Shown: in pieces, positions 47,323 through 61,218 of the stretch
Layout of the letters: every line of letters starts with the position of its first letter
Position numbering within the stretch: position 1 is the stretch's first letter
Source of the DNA: Pogonophryne albipinna
Taxonomy: Eukaryota > Chordata > Actinopteri > Perciformes > Artedidraconidae
Direction of reading: 5' to 3'
Length of the DNA: 64,000 nucleotides
Assembly: GCA_028583405.1 (NCBI GenBank)
Contig: CM053243.1
Span: 34,437,420 to 34,501,419, forward strand
Made by a program: the position numbers and the translations under genes
The notes under the pieces: model-generated
The model's database searches: none
What the model saw: only the letters and a program-made list of their open reading frames with translations
Told to the model about the DNA's origin: nothing

Positions 47323-48990
47323 TCACACATTAAAAGCCAGATTGAAGAGGTAAGTTTTTGTGAGTTTTTTGAAGGTGGTGAGGTCAGTGCAGTCTCTGAT
47401 GGGTTGGGGGAGTGAGTTCCAGAGGGAGGGGGCAGCGACGGAGAAGGCTCTGTCCCCCCAGGTCCGGTGATTGGTGCGGGTGGGGATGGATAGGAGGTTG
47501 GCTTCTGATGAGCGGAGGCAGCGGGAAGGGGCGTGGTGGTGCAGCAGGTCTGTGAGGTAGGGGGGGGCCTGATTGTTGAGGGCTTTGTGAGTCATGAGGA
47601 GGACTTTGAAGTTGATTCTTTGACGGACGGGGAGCCAGTGGAGGTTCTGGAGGACGGGAGTGATGTGGTCTCGGGAGCGGGTGTGGGTGAGGAGGCGGGC
47701 AGCAGAGTTCTGGATATGTTGGAGTTTATTGATTAGGTTGGATGGTATGCCGTAGAGGATGCTATTGCAGTAGTCGAGTCGTGAAGTGATGAATGCATGA
47801 ATCAGGGTTTCAGCAGCAGAGGAGGAGAGTGATGGGCGGAGACGGGCAATGTTTTTGAGGTGGAAAAAGGCGGTCCTGGTGATGTGATTTATGTGGTGGT
47901 TGAATTTGAGCTGACTGTCGAAGATGACTCCGAGGTTGCGGATGTGAGGGGGGGGAGATAGAGTGTGGCTGTCAATGGTGAAGTTGAAATTCTGGATGTC
48001 TTTGATATGGGATGGGGGGCCGATGATGATGATGTCTGATTTGGCACTGTTCAGTTGGAGATAGTTTGTTTGCATCCATGCTTTTATTTCTGAGAGACAG
48101 TTGGTGAGAGTGGAGTGTGTTGTGGGGGTGATGGTTTTTGTTGAGATATAAAGTTGGATGTCATCAGCGTAGCAGTGAAATTGAAGGTTGTGGCGACTAA
48201 TTATTTTGCCAAGGGGGAGCATGTAGAGGATGAAGAGGAGGGGGCCAAGCACCGAACCCTGGGGGACGCCTTGGGACAGAGGAGCAGTGGAGGAGGTGCA
48301 GTTGTTGATGTTGATAAACTGATGTCTGTCGGTGAGGTAGGATTTCAGCCAGGAGAGTGCAGTGTCGGTGATGTTGAGTGATGATTTGAGGAGGGACAGC
48401 AGGATGGCGTGGTTGATGGTGTCGAATGCTGCGGTGAGGTCGAGGAGGATGAGGATGTTAAGGTTGCCGGAGTCAGAGGAGAGGAGGAGGTCGTTTGTGA
48501 TTTTGAGAAGAGCTGTTTCGGTGCTGTGTTTTGATCGGAAACCGGATTGAAATGGCTCAAAGAGATCATTGGAGCTGAGGTGGGCTTTAAGTTGTGAGGC
48601 AACGACACGTTCAAGTATTTTTGACAGAAAGGGGAGATTTGAGATGGGCCGGAAGTTGGACATGATGTCAGGTGTGAGTCCAGGTCTTTTGAGAATGGGT
48701 GTGACAGCAGCCAGTTTGAGAGAGGGGGGAACTGATCCAGATCTGAGGGAGTAGTTAATGATGGTGGCAATGAGTTGGGAGATGGCAGGGAGGCTCTCTT
48801 TAACAAATTTGGAGGGCATTGGGTCAAGTGTGCAGGTGGAGTTAATTCCAGTCATGAAGTCGGACAGTTGCATGGGGGTCACAGGGGAGAAGTGGGACAG
48901 GGGCTGTGAGGTGAAGGGGGGGGAGCCAGGAGGGGAGGTGGGGGGTGCTGATGAGGGTGTCAGATTGCTGTAAATGTTGCTGATTTTGGT
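47323..48990 (-). CDS. L2 LINE reverse transcriptase
   Basis: In the same frame as the endonuclease upstream, from which one TAA separates it. MQLSDFMTGINSTCTLDPMP opens the RT region; then FRPISNLPFLSKILERVVAS, FRSKHSTETALL, LDLTAAFDTINHAIL, GVPQGSVLGPLLFILY, the catalytic YADDIQLY, and NLGVIFDSQL. The C-terminal half contains HWLPVRQRINFKVLLMTHKA and APPYLTDLL, standard for L2. It performs target-primed reverse transcription. The first in-frame ATG is at 48882, but in the intact element the region would be read through from 50154. Open for 519 codons, well preserved. Confidence 0.85.
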   Translation of the reverse strand, partial: TKISNIYSNLTPSSAPPTSPPGSPPFTSQPLSHFSPVTPMQLSDFMTGINSTCTLDPMPSKFVKESLPAISQLIATIINYSLRSGSVPPSLKLAAVTPILKRPGLTPDIMSNFRPISNLPFLSKILERVVASQLKAHLSSNDLFEPFQSGFRSKHSTETALLKITNDLLLSSDSGNLNILILLDLTAAFDTINHAILLSLLKSSLNITDTALSWLKSYLTDRHQFININNCTSSTAPLSQGVPQGSVLGPLLFILYMLPLGKIISRHNLQFHCYADDIQLYISTKTITPTTHSTLTNCLSEIKAWMQTNYLQLNSAKSDIIIIGPPSHIKDIQNFNFTIDSHTLSPPPHIRNLGVIFDSQLKFNHHINHITRTAFFHLKNIARLRPSLSSSAAETLIHAFITSRLDYCNSILYGIPSNLINKLQHIQNSAARLLTHTRSRDHITPVLQNLHWLPVRQRINFKVLLMTHKALNNQAPPYLTDLLHHHAPSRCLRSSEANLLSIPTRTNHRTWGDRAFSVAAPSLWNSLPQPIRDCTDLTTFKKLTKTYLFNLAFNV

Positions 48991-50154
48991 TTAGAAAAAC
49001 GAGAGGAAGGAGTTGCACTGTTCGGTGGTGAAGGATGAGGTGGCGTTGTCACAGGGTTTGAGAAGTTTGCTGATGGTGGAGAACAGACGCTTGGGGTTGC
49101 TGGAGCCAGACTGAATGAGTTGTGAGTAGTAATTAGACCGGGCTGCTTTGAGTGCGTTACTGTACTGCTGGAGATAGTCTTTGTAGATTTGAAGATGGAC
49201 TGTTAGTGTGGTTTTCTTGTGTTGGCGTTCAAGTTGACGTTTCCTTGATTTCATTTGGCGGAGTTCGGGGGTATACCAGGGGGCGGAGTGTATGAAAGAG
49301 ACATTTTTTGTTTTTGTGGGGGCCAGTTCATTGAGACAGAAGGAGAGGGTGCTGTTATAATAGTCCACAAGTTCAGATGGCTTTTCAGAAAGTGGGGGGG
49401 GGGAGACAGACATCTTGCAGGTAATGGAGGCAGTGATTGCTGAAGGTGAGATGGATTTGAGATTTCTGTAGGTTATTGTGCGTTTTTGCTTTTGGGCGGG
49501 GATGGGGATGTTGATGTCCATGATGATGGCCAGGTGATCAGAGATGTGGAGATTGAGGCTGGACAGATGATGGATGGTGAGACCAGTGGAGCAGACCAAG
49601 TCCAGGATGTGACCACGGCTGTGTGTTGGGAAGTTGATGTGCTGAGAGAAGTTGCAGCAGTGAAGGGTTTCCTTAAATTCAGAGGCATATTTGCAGGTCG
49701 GGTCGTCAACATGAATGTTAAAATCACCTAAGAGGAGAACAGATGGGGATATGGCAGAAAGCTGAGTGAGAATGTCAGAGAGGTCGGAGAGAAAGGAGGG
49801 GTTTGGCTTCGGGGGACGGTAGATGATGTCTGTGACCAGGGGAGTGGGACCAGAGAGTTTAAAGATCAGGTGTTCAAATGAAGAAACATCAGGGATGGGG
49901 ATTATGGTAGCTTTTATTTCCTTTCTGATAATAGCAGCTATACCACCACCCCGCCCTTGTGGTCGAGGTTTGTCAATGTATGTGAATCCTGCTGGGGTGA
50001 TTTGATTTAAAGAAAAATAGTCCAGGGGTTTTTGCCATGTTTCGGTCAGATACAGAAAGTCCAGGTTATTGTCTTTAATGAATTCATTTAGAATGTGGCT
50101 TTTATTGTGGATGGAGCGTGTGTTGAGCAGGGCTGCTCTGAGGTGACGTTGCAT
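48991..50154 (-). CDS. L2 LINE AP endonuclease
   Basis: 387 codons. The APE-type nuclease that nicks the target: AALLNTRSIHNKSHILNEF (metal-binding N), DFLYLTETW (catalytic E), YRPPKPNPSF, LLLGDFNIHVDD and NLHISDHLAII (GDFN and SDH motifs). The linker to RT (APWYTPELRQMKSRKRQLER) is complete. It ends with an in-frame TAA at 48991, exactly before the RT region. The start near 50154 is due to the frame change in the C7 run; the real N-terminus is in 50160-50744. Confidence 0.85.
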   Translation of the reverse strand: MQRHLRAALLNTRSIHNKSHILNEFIKDNNLDFLYLTETWQKPLDYFSLNQITPAGFTYIDKPRPQGRGGGIAAIIRKEIKATIIPIPDVSSFEHLIFKLSGPTPLVTDIIYRPPKPNPSFLSDLSDILTQLSAISPSVLLLGDFNIHVDDPTCKYASEFKETLHCCNFSQHINFPTHSRGHILDLVCSTGLTIHHLSSLNLHISDHLAIIMDINIPIPAQKQKRTITYRNLKSISPSAITASITCKMSVSPPPLSEKPSELVDYYNSTLSFCLNELAPTKTKNVSFIHSAPWYTPELRQMKSRKRQLERQHKKTTLTVHLQIYKDYLQQYSNALKAARSNYYSQLIQSGSSNPKRLFSTISKLLKPCDNATSSFTTEQCNSFLSFF

Positions 50155-50159
50155 TGGGG

Positions 50160-50744
50160 GGGTTGTGTGGACCGGGGGAGTGGAAGGAGATTGGTCAGAT
50201 TCACGTGTTGTTTGTTGTGATGGCGTAGTGTGGGCGTGTGACAGGACCGAATGGACGGGATGGAGTGTGGAGACGTGGAATGAAATAAAAACTTACGGCC
50301 AGAGCCTCTGTGTGGAGGACGGCGTTTGCGGAGTATTTCATTATCTGCGAGGATGTCCATGCAGTCCGGATGCAGGCGGTTATTAAAGGAGTGGAGATCT
50401 GACAGGGAGTAGAGCGGCGGCATGATCCGGTGAAGTGCCGCTAGCACGGAGCTAGCTAATGCTGGGGACCCGGGCAGCAGAGACCAGGAGCCGGATAACC
50501 GTGGAAGAAGGAGCGGTGTGAGTCCAGATAAAATGAGAATTATAATCCACAGCATATCAGGAGAATAATTCCAGTGGTTTCCAGAGGAGAATCGTAGAAG
50601 GGGCTGACAGCCTGGTGCAGAGTGGGAGCCGGGTGACCAGCCCACTAGCTGGTTAGCTAGCTTGATAGCCACCGGCTGTAGGCGGCAGGGAGAGACGATG
50701 TCAGCGGGAAAGCCGGCTGATCGCAGCGGGATGGGAAGACCCAC
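50160..50744 (-). pseudogene. L2 LINE N-terminal region, out of frame
   Basis: Frame of about 190 codons before the C7 run, with YSPDMLWIIILILSG, RHIM-like PALASSVLAALHRI and DILADNEILRKRRPPHRGSG, a segment that usually precedes the endonuclease in fish L2 elements. One base at the C run puts it out of frame with the endonuclease. No separate ORF1 protein was recognised between here and 51100. Confidence 0.55.
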
Positions 50745-51100
50745 ACGAGCCGCGGAGTTAGGGTGGAGTTAGGGTGGAGTTGGGGTGGAGACAGAAATGC
50801 CAGCTCAGCAGACTTCAGGGAGCCGAGGAGCATCTAGGTAGCAGCCGGCTAGGTCCGATAATGCTAGCTAGCTAGCGGGCTAGGGACCGGTGAGCAGGAA
50901 AGAGCCAGCAGGTAGGAGATGACAACACAAATATCTGTGTCGATTCGATATAGTGATGCTGCTATTTTTGCTGATGACTGACGTTTCAAAAGTAGAGAGC
51001 CAGACAGGAGAGGTTCTGATCTGGACTAAAGAACAATATTTGGGGCGGAGGAGCGGCGAACAAACAACGCCAGCACCCTCGGCGACCCGGGAAAAAGTCG

Positions 51101-51357
51101 GGTATGTTACTAGCTTGAAGAAAAAATCAAACCTTACCGTTATTTCGACAGAAAGAAATGGCGTGGCAGATTACAATATTAACTGGTGTGTTAATATTGT
51201 TCAGTCTTCTTGCAAAGCAAAAAAGTAACCGGCAAGCGCCCGTCGACCGAATGTTAGCTTTGGGTTCAGTCTGTGGACCCCGGCTACTGATAATTCGAGA
51301 TGTGCTCCTGAAGCGAGAAGAGGTGTTTGAATGACGCTGCGTCGTAGCGCAAGCTAC
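51101..51357 (-). repeat. DIRS leader (second part) and inner right ITR
   Basis: 51101-51202 completes duplication unit 2 of the DIRS leader. 51309-51357 (gcgagaagaggtg, cgtcgtagcgcaagctac) is the inverted match of 41686-41735 in the left ITR and ends at the TTAA used by the Kolobok-like element; the ITR resumes at 58143. Confidence 0.75.
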
Positions 51358-51705
51358 TTAAAGGGGACCTATCATGCAAAATGCACCTTTGTACGTCTTT
51401 TATACATGAATATGTGTCCCCGGTGTTCCAGGGAACTCACCAAGTGTCAGAAAACACAACCCTCTCTATTTTCCTCCTTAGCCAAATCTCTAAAAAAAGG
51501 GGCTGCAACGGATCTTAAAAAAATGGATCCAGATTTCAACACTTTTCTACGTCACAAAGACGTGCTCCGCTTATTGGTCAACTCTCCACCTATCAGGGGA
51601 ATGAGCCACGGCCACATGCATTGCCAAACCTCTCATTCGCATATAGGCTATCGGCAGGCTAAATCAACCCCAGTCACATCTGTGTTTTTGCCTGCTCTTG
51701 CCAGG

Positions 51706-52003
51706 ATGTCTAAGCCAGTTAAACGTTGTGCTGTTGTTGGCTGCAAGACTCGGGACAGGGGACTGCATGCAATGCCATCAGTGGAAAAAGAAAAATAATC
51801 TGTGGCTAGACTTCATTTTCAAGGGACATGTGCCAGAAGACCCCGGCAGATTTCTGTTTGTGTGTTCCAAACATTTTACCACGGACATGTTTATGAACTT
51901 GTCTCAAGTCCAACACGGATATGCCTCCAAACTAATGCTAAACCCGGGATCTATACCAACCATCTGGGACCAGGCCAGTGAGGACACATCCAATTTTGAA
52001 GCT
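51706..52003 (+). pseudogene. Kolobok-like THAP exon
   Basis: The ATG at 51706 gives MSKPVKRCAVVGCKTRDRG, with C-x4-C at the THAP position. It continues (after a one-base slip in an A-rich stretch, 51783-51797) with NLWLDFIFKG and FVCSKHFTTDMF, which supplies the C-x2-H pair, then ASKLMLNPGSIPTIWD, the end of a THAP domain. So the complete C2CH finger is recognisable but needs two frames. The exon ends at a consensus donor (gctgtaagt, phase 0). The finger would bind the element's own termini. Confidence in the THAP fold is good; the transposase family is inferred. Confidence 0.75.
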
Positions 52004-52530
52004 GTAAGTTTTTATTTAGCGGTGTTTTTCCTGATAAAGCTATCTCTAGCTTGTATATGTAGCATGTAGCTTCGCCGTATCAATGTCACCTCAAACCCAA
52101 ATAGTAATCGGTTAGGTGTTTATTTTATTTTGTACGCTCCGCAGTCTTTGCTTTGTCTTTTATCTTAATTATCAGGCATTTGCAAACATGTTCAGACATA
52201 CTGCCGTAATGGCGATCTGTGTGAAGGCTGTAAAGCCACGCCCTAGCCGATAACACAAGTATTTATTCTCCTATTTATTAGTATTTTGTATCCTCTAAAA
52301 TCATATTGTGTAAGTTATAATAACAAACGTAATCTTCTGTAGGTAAGTGCCGTTTTTTCCAGCGTTATATGTAAAAGCTTTTGTGATTGTAATCTGTAAG
52401 AACGATCAGATATCATGATCTGTAAGCTAAGCTACGCTAATGAGACATGCCGTTTTTTGCAGCGTTATATGTAAAAGCTTGTGTGTTTACTTGTTTGCGC
52501 ACATGAATATAAATGGGGGTGTGTTAGGAT

Positions 52531-55700
<3,170 letters not shown>

Positions 55701-56144
55701 GTTAGGCTACAACACTGTGTGTATGTATGCGAGGGGGGACACACACCACGAGTAAAACGGAGCTAAAGCCCTGGTCTGTTGTTGTTGACGAGGCCTTACC
55801 TCTAGCAACAGGCTAATTAGTGGCTAGCACTCATTACAGTCAGTCTACTGAGCTCAGCCCCTCTCCAACACATCATCTGTATTGAGTCAGAAACACAGCA
55901 TGCACTTACGGTTCAAAACTAACTCGGATTGGAAAAGGCTAAGCAAAGAGCTTTGCTAAATGGAGAGTTTTCAGCCCCATCTTTTGGGATTTCAGACTAT
56001 ATTTATCCAAATAGTATTTTCTCATCCTGAATACTAAATTGAGATGATTTTGTTCGAACTATGTTTTCTTCTTTACAGGCCAGCACCTCACATACTTACT
56101 AATTAGTGACAATTTGTACATCCTTTGCTATTATTTACATTTTT

Positions 56145-56316
56145 TTTTCTCATGGCGGAAATGAAAGACTTTACCTGGCAGCCCTGCACTACAATGAAAA
56201 CGCTGAGCGTGCACAAGCCACTACATCCACTGGAAACCCTCTGTATAAACTGCAGTTCCCAAAGGCCAGGAAGGGAGAATGCAGAGCAAAACCAGTAAAG
56301 ACTGACCCCACATTCC
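56145..56316 (+). pseudogene. Kolobok-like transposase C-terminal exon
   Basis: Open frame GGNERLYLAALHYNENAERA...GNPLYKLQFPKARKGE ending TDPTF at a consensus donor (gtaagt after cattcc). The YLAALHYNENA and FPKARKGECRAKPVKT segments resemble the C-terminal part of THAP-containing fish transposase-like proteins as I remember them; the start of the exon is uncertain. It is in phase with the next exon at 56452. The region between the THAP exon and this one shows no catalytic motif. Confidence 0.5.
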
Positions 56317-56451
56317 GTAAGTGTTTAAAATATTTATTATACAACTATTTACAAATATAAAATAAAAAAAATAGAAAGAAATTTCAGTTTTTTACATGCA
56401 TATACTAATCTAAACCACATTTTTTGTTATGCTTTTTTTAACATTGCCCAG

Positions 56452-56580
56452 GCTACGTGGCCAACTTGATGGACCTCATCTTCGACCAAGTCTTTGTGGA
56501 CCCTGCACCATTATGAGCGACCTGACAGGGAGGAGGTCATCGCCGGGTATGCTACACGGTTCAATTTGGCTGCTGTCTGA
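56452..56580 (+). pseudogene. Kolobok-like transposase last exon, frameshifted
   Basis: After an acceptor (cattgcccag), the frame YVANLMDLIFDQVFVDPAP joins the preceding exon in phase. A TGA follows immediately. One base further on, the frame continues YERPDREEVIAGYATRF to a stop at 56580. In related proteins a short segment lies between these two pieces, so a small deletion probably caused the shift. A polyadenylation hexamer follows at 56817-56822. Confidence 0.5.
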
Positions 56581-56816
56581 ACCCAACATAGACATTTCGC
56601 GGATCAGGAAACTCTTTGCGAATCCCGAGGACAACGCAGGCCAGAATCACCACTCTGATCCTGCGTCCAAGGAAGCCCCAGCACCAGCTCACAAAGCTTC
56701 TGTAGGCTAGATACCTGTGACGCCTGAAATCATAAAAAAAATATTTAGTGTCATTTATACAAAATACAAGTACATTTAGTTTTTTTTTATGGGTTCAAAG
56801 AACCGTTGATTTTGAC

Positions 56817-56822
56817 AATAAA
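56817..56822 (+). terminator. polyadenylation signal of the Kolobok-like gene
   Basis: aataaa about 240 bp after the last exon, within an AT-rich non-coding stretch, the first such hexamer downstream of the stop. Confidence 0.45.
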
Positions 56823-58138
56823 GTTCCAAGTTGATATCAAATGTGTCGTGATTATTCATGTTTGGATGGGTAAAGAATATTCTGATCTAAGCATAAGGTT
56901 GTGTGTGGACCTTTTTTGTCGTACACATGGGTGTGTTATGCCATTGCTGTGTAGTATATAATAGTACATGTACAATGACAGAATGAAAGATTGCATAAAG
57001 CCATATACACCAGTATTTATTTCCATGAACAATATTAGCATTCGTTTTACAATTTCAGTCAAAACAAACAAACCACTCACTGCTCTATTTGCCTCAACTG
57101 TAGTCCACCATGTTCAGCTCTGTAAATATTCAATGCATTCTGCAGGGAGAACACATTTAGGCACACAGGCTCCAATCCAGGATGGTCCACCATACAGGTT
57201 ACAGAGTCCTCAAGTTCCTGCATCCGTCTTGACACTAGTGTGATAAACATATATTGAATGACATGTGAAAAATGTATTCTCTAAACAGACAACTTAGTGA
57301 AGCTATCAAAAATGTTACCTGTGGTATCTCCATGCAGCACACATTCTCCGGTTCAGAAGGCATCGTGGCGCAATTTGCACATGTACACCTGTAGAAAGAA
57401 GTCAATAACTGAGCTTTTAAAAACACATGAAACTACACACATTGCTGACAACTGAGGTGTTGTTGGAGTTATACTTTTTATCACCCTAAGTTATTGAACT
57501 TTCCAACGGTTGTTGCACGATGTTGGAAGAAAAGGACTGTAAACTATTAAACGCAATGAGGCCATTGTATATATGCTGAAAATATGAATGTCTCCCTTTA
57601 TAAATATATATATGTATCGCTGTTTTTGCGTAACAAACTCTAAGTTACAAACTGTACACATTGCATTCTTGCTCATTAGCCAAAATATGAACGGAATAAG
57701 TAGCAAGCATCGTAACAGAGTAAAAATAAATAGGGACAACAGCTTGTCAACTAACCATTCAGAAACGTCCTGTTGCAACCGAGATGTTTGCACCTCCACC
57801 AAAACCTCCGCTGCTTCAGTGTCAGTTTCTGGATCAAATTGATAATATGCTTGAACACATGCATTGCTCTGAGATGACATGTTTATTCCACACTCGTAAT
57901 CACAGCAAGCATAGTAACGTGACTCTCGCCGGCTCATGCCCCCCTCTTCTGCAGGGGGGCGTGGTCAGCTGCTGCTGAGAATTTTCAAAGACAGGCTTGG
58001 AATAGAGTGAAAATTAGCGAAACGAGGCATGGCTAAAAAATGATCTGTTTGGTATTTTGAAAAATAAAATGTATAAATATACCTTATACAGGTATGGTCA
58101 TACACTATATCATTTAAATATAGCATGATAGGTCTCCT
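56823..58138. other. 3' non-coding part of the Kolobok-like element
   Basis: Short frames on both strands without motif. The last 200 bp match the right-terminal context of the element, including a G/C hairpin at about 57938-57958. Confidence 0.5.
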
Positions 58139-58142
58139 TTAA

Positions 58143-58282
58143 AGGGTGGGTGGATTCCCTGACGTAGACGTCAAGATCACCAGCCAATCAGGATTGGCGT
58201 AATGAGATTGATGCTTCTGTTTGCATACGCGTTGAGGCGCATCCCATAGTGAGACATCGAACGGAGTGTTATGAATGAGAAC
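58143..58282. repeat. DIRS right inverted terminal repeat, outer part
   Basis: Continuation of 51309-51357 after the Kolobok-like element. Inverted match to 41550-41670 of the left ITR (cgtagacgtcaagatcacc, gcatacgcgttgaggcgc), with the end-specific edge cactccgttc/gttatgaatgagaac also found in the internal complementary region at 41819-41850. Confidence 0.82.
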
Positions 58283-58398
58283 AGCTTCTGTCCTGGACAC
58301 AGTTTGCACCTCACCATCACATTCCTGTCTATTCTTCGGACAAACTCAAAATAATGGGCATACCTCCACCCCTCGAAAGTTATCGGTGACTCAGCCAT
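58283..58398 (-). pseudogene. hAT transposase N-terminal fragment, part 1 (BED finger start)
   Basis: The ATG at 58398 opens MAESPITFEGWRYAHYFEF, a BED-finger beginning with its aromatic W..YF residues. RCKLCPGQK provides the C-x2-C pair. The frame is cut at 58282/58283 by the right end of the DIRS element; the H-x4-H pair is in 41060-41503. BED fingers bind DNA and are found in hAT transposases and the derived ZBED genes. Confidence 0.72.
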
Positions 58399-58473
58399 GT
58401 TTATGCAGCACTGCACGCGGAGATGTGGACGTTACTTTGTAACGCGTTACTTACACCCAACTCTGGCAGAGAG

Positions 58474-58953
58474 ACAGAAAGCTAGAAGCAGCAGTGACTG
58501 CAGAGACCTGTCACTCAAGGTGAGCACACCCTTTTTTATGGTTTCACTCCGTTTGAATGTCAGTGGACTGCAAATAAGTCAATAAAGGAGAATGGCTGCT
58601 CATTCCCTGGCTCTCAAAATAGTTTGACTGGCTGTTTAATCTATGTTCACACTGAGACAGTACAACACATAGAGAGAACAGTACACATATTGTGTAAGTA
58701 CACACAGGCAGGTCACACAGTATGATCACAAATACATAAAATCTGTTAAAAATCTGTTTTTATTAAAAAGTACAGGCTGCTATGTGTTCTCAGCCTTGGA
58801 GAAACTTGACATGTTTTGGTATGTGTCTGAACCTCTCTTTAGTGGTTCATTAATAAAACTAATATTTCAACGTGTGCCTACTTTGTTCATGTACTGTTGA
58901 GGTTAATTTCAGTAGTTGTGTGCTATAATGTATTTACAAAGTGTGAAGAGGAA
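58474..58953. other. interior of the outermost element, no gene
   Basis: AT-rich, no motif. Belongs to the 31527-59536 element by position between its passenger hAT and its right terminus. Confidence 0.4.
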
Positions 58954-59157
58954 GCAACTTTAGAATAGGGAACATGTTCAGGTCAATTAGAGTCAAACTA
59001 ATCGCTTATTGGTTATGAACAAGACTTCACTTTAAAATAGGGAACATATTCTTAGATAGAAATACCTAATTAGAGTCAAACTACTAGCTCTTATTGGTTA
59101 TGAACAAGACTTCACTTTAAAATAGGGAACATGTTCTTAGATAGAAATACCTAATTT
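58954..59157. repeat. ~84-bp tandem repeat, about 2.5 units
   Basis: Units built on cactttaaaatagggaacat, gatagaaatacctaatt, agagtcaaactac and ggttatgaacaagactt. The second and third units are nearly identical; the first is diverged and lacks a short internal segment. Confidence 0.8.
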
Positions 59158-59544
59158 TGAGTTATTTAGACACAATTAACACTTATAGTTTCATGTCTTG
59201 TTACATAAGAAGAGATCATATTTGTTAAGTGTTATTATGGGAGAATTACTATTCTTGTGGTACTACTGCCTTATTAGGCCCATATTGAGCAGAGCATATT
59301 AAGACCAAAACTCATGTACAACAACTTCCTTACTTGCAATAAATAAGCACTAATTAGAGGGTTATTGAGGAAAAACTCTCAACTAATGGCTTATTACTTG
59401 TAGAATATGGTCATATAGAATAAGGCATTAATAAGCGTTTTATAATGACTAACAAAGGGCCAATATACTGCTAATATGCATGTTAATTAACAACTAGTTG
59501 ATGGTTCATTTGTGTACCTTAATATAAAGTGTTACCCAAATAAC

Positions 59545-61214
59545 TTTTGAGGTGTCTTATTTTAATAACAAACAAATATGTAAACAAATACAAAAATGTA
59601 AGTGGATGGTTAGAGAAACTAAAATAAGAAGTACCTTTCTCTGTTTTTTTATTATGCAATGATTTATACATTCGATTGTCATTACAGAGGTGAAAGCTCT
59701 GTTGCTATCCGGCTCCTTTTATCTTGCTATGAACTTAAAAATGATGATGTTTTCTACTTACCTCTCTTGGCTTTTAATTTTCAGCATTTTTGTTTTACAT
59801 GTCCTCATCTTTTAGCCTCTATTCAATAGCAATTATTAGCAGCCAGTTGATGTTGTCATCTTTCTGCTTTATGCTCTGTTTCTCACACAATTGATTTATC
59901 AGCCTTGCCCAATCTTTCTCTTTTAAAGGGTGTCACACAATGTTTATCTTCAATTAACCAAATTGTTGAAGGTTTTCATTTTAAATGTTAGAGTGAACAT
60001 AAGAATTATTAGCAGTAGTCTTACCAATATATCTATTATTTAAATGTTGAAGTGTTGAATATACATCTGTACATGTGTGTGGTTTGCCATACAGAAATGC
60101 AGCATTACATCAGTAAATCAGTCAGCTAATCTCCACTTGTCTCTAAATGCTTCACCTTTCATTGCCTGAAGTAAATTATTTCTCATTGTGATTACAGTAA
60201 GTGATTTTATCTCCCATCTCTATTTCCCAGTTACTGTATGCTTTACACAGTATGCATCATAATTATAATACTGTAATAAGCAATTACAAAGCTATGGTTA
60301 ATGAATGACAGTGGGACACGAGATACAGAGAAACTTGTGGTTTTTACGCCTAATATTCATGTTTGATAATTCATTATTCGTTATCCCCCTTAATGATAAT
60401 TACATTCATATTTGGGAAGCAGCCTGTATTTCTGGAACAGAGGAAGAAAGCTGGCTTAATAAAAACAACTGACATGTAAGCTAAACCTGAGGTATTGCCA
60501 AGTGCACATTTCTATTTCCAAGTGACCTTCAATTCATTTGATTGAGCAGTGTTATTAAGTGCCTCCATTCTGATGTGTTGGCTTATTGATAGATGATTTA
60601 AATCGCCTCCACAGCTCTTCATTTTCTCTGATCTGAAATTCATTCCCCGATAATAAGATTTGTTTAAATCAATTTCATGTTTTGTTTGTCTTATAAATCC
60701 ACTCATGCAACCTCTAACAGCAGGAGAGGATTACTGCTTGAAAGTGGGACTTCCTACGATTATGAAAGAGAGGGAGATGGTCATACTGTAAGATCAGAAC
60801 AAAAAAGCCTCTCACTGTTTAAAAAATAAAGTAATGTTAGCCTACCTACCTTCCTTCTTACCGACCTATAAATCACAAAAAGAGGAGTTACCTTGAACAA
60901 GATTAAGAACAAATTTATTATATAACAAACAGATAATAACAATAATTGGATTCACAGAAGCATAAACAAATGAGTAACATTTTGCACAGTGATGGACCAA
61001 AATCATATTTCATTACATCTCATTACATCCATGTACAATACAAGGACAATACAATATGTTCGCGGGAGGGGATAAAACAGCTGACCCTACAATTACAACC
61101 ATACCCTGAGCAACAGTCACCCATATTTCCCATTAAAAGTGGAAAAAATAGATTCACCATTTGAAAGTAAACAAAAACATAACATAAACATTTTGTGCAG
61201 GGAATAGTTAAGAC
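59545..61214. other. intergenic, no gene seen
   Basis: AT-rich with no frame of note. 60190-60710 is rich in taatt/attatt motifs of homeodomain type with few repeats and may be conserved non-coding DNA; only a cross-species alignment could show this. Confidence 0.4.
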
Positions 61215-61218
61215 TTAA

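Larger units (their letters stand above)
47171..51100 (-). mobile_element. nearly full-length L2/Maui-type LINE
   Basis: Minus strand; 3' end at 47171 with an (ATT)n tail, 5' end near 51100. Encodes an N-terminal region (50744-50160), AP endonuclease (50154-48991) and reverse transcriptase (48882-47323). The ~3.9 kb length and tail are typical of the L2 clade. ggta at both edges (47167-47170 and 51101-51104) may be a short target duplication; the DIRS leader duplication shows the empty site. Lesions are a one-base frame change at the C7 run near 50156-50162 and one in-frame stop at 48991-48993. Confidence 0.85.

Noticed and set aside
58954..59157. CRISPR-like array
   Set aside because: The units are contiguous without unique spacers, and the genome is eukaryotic.
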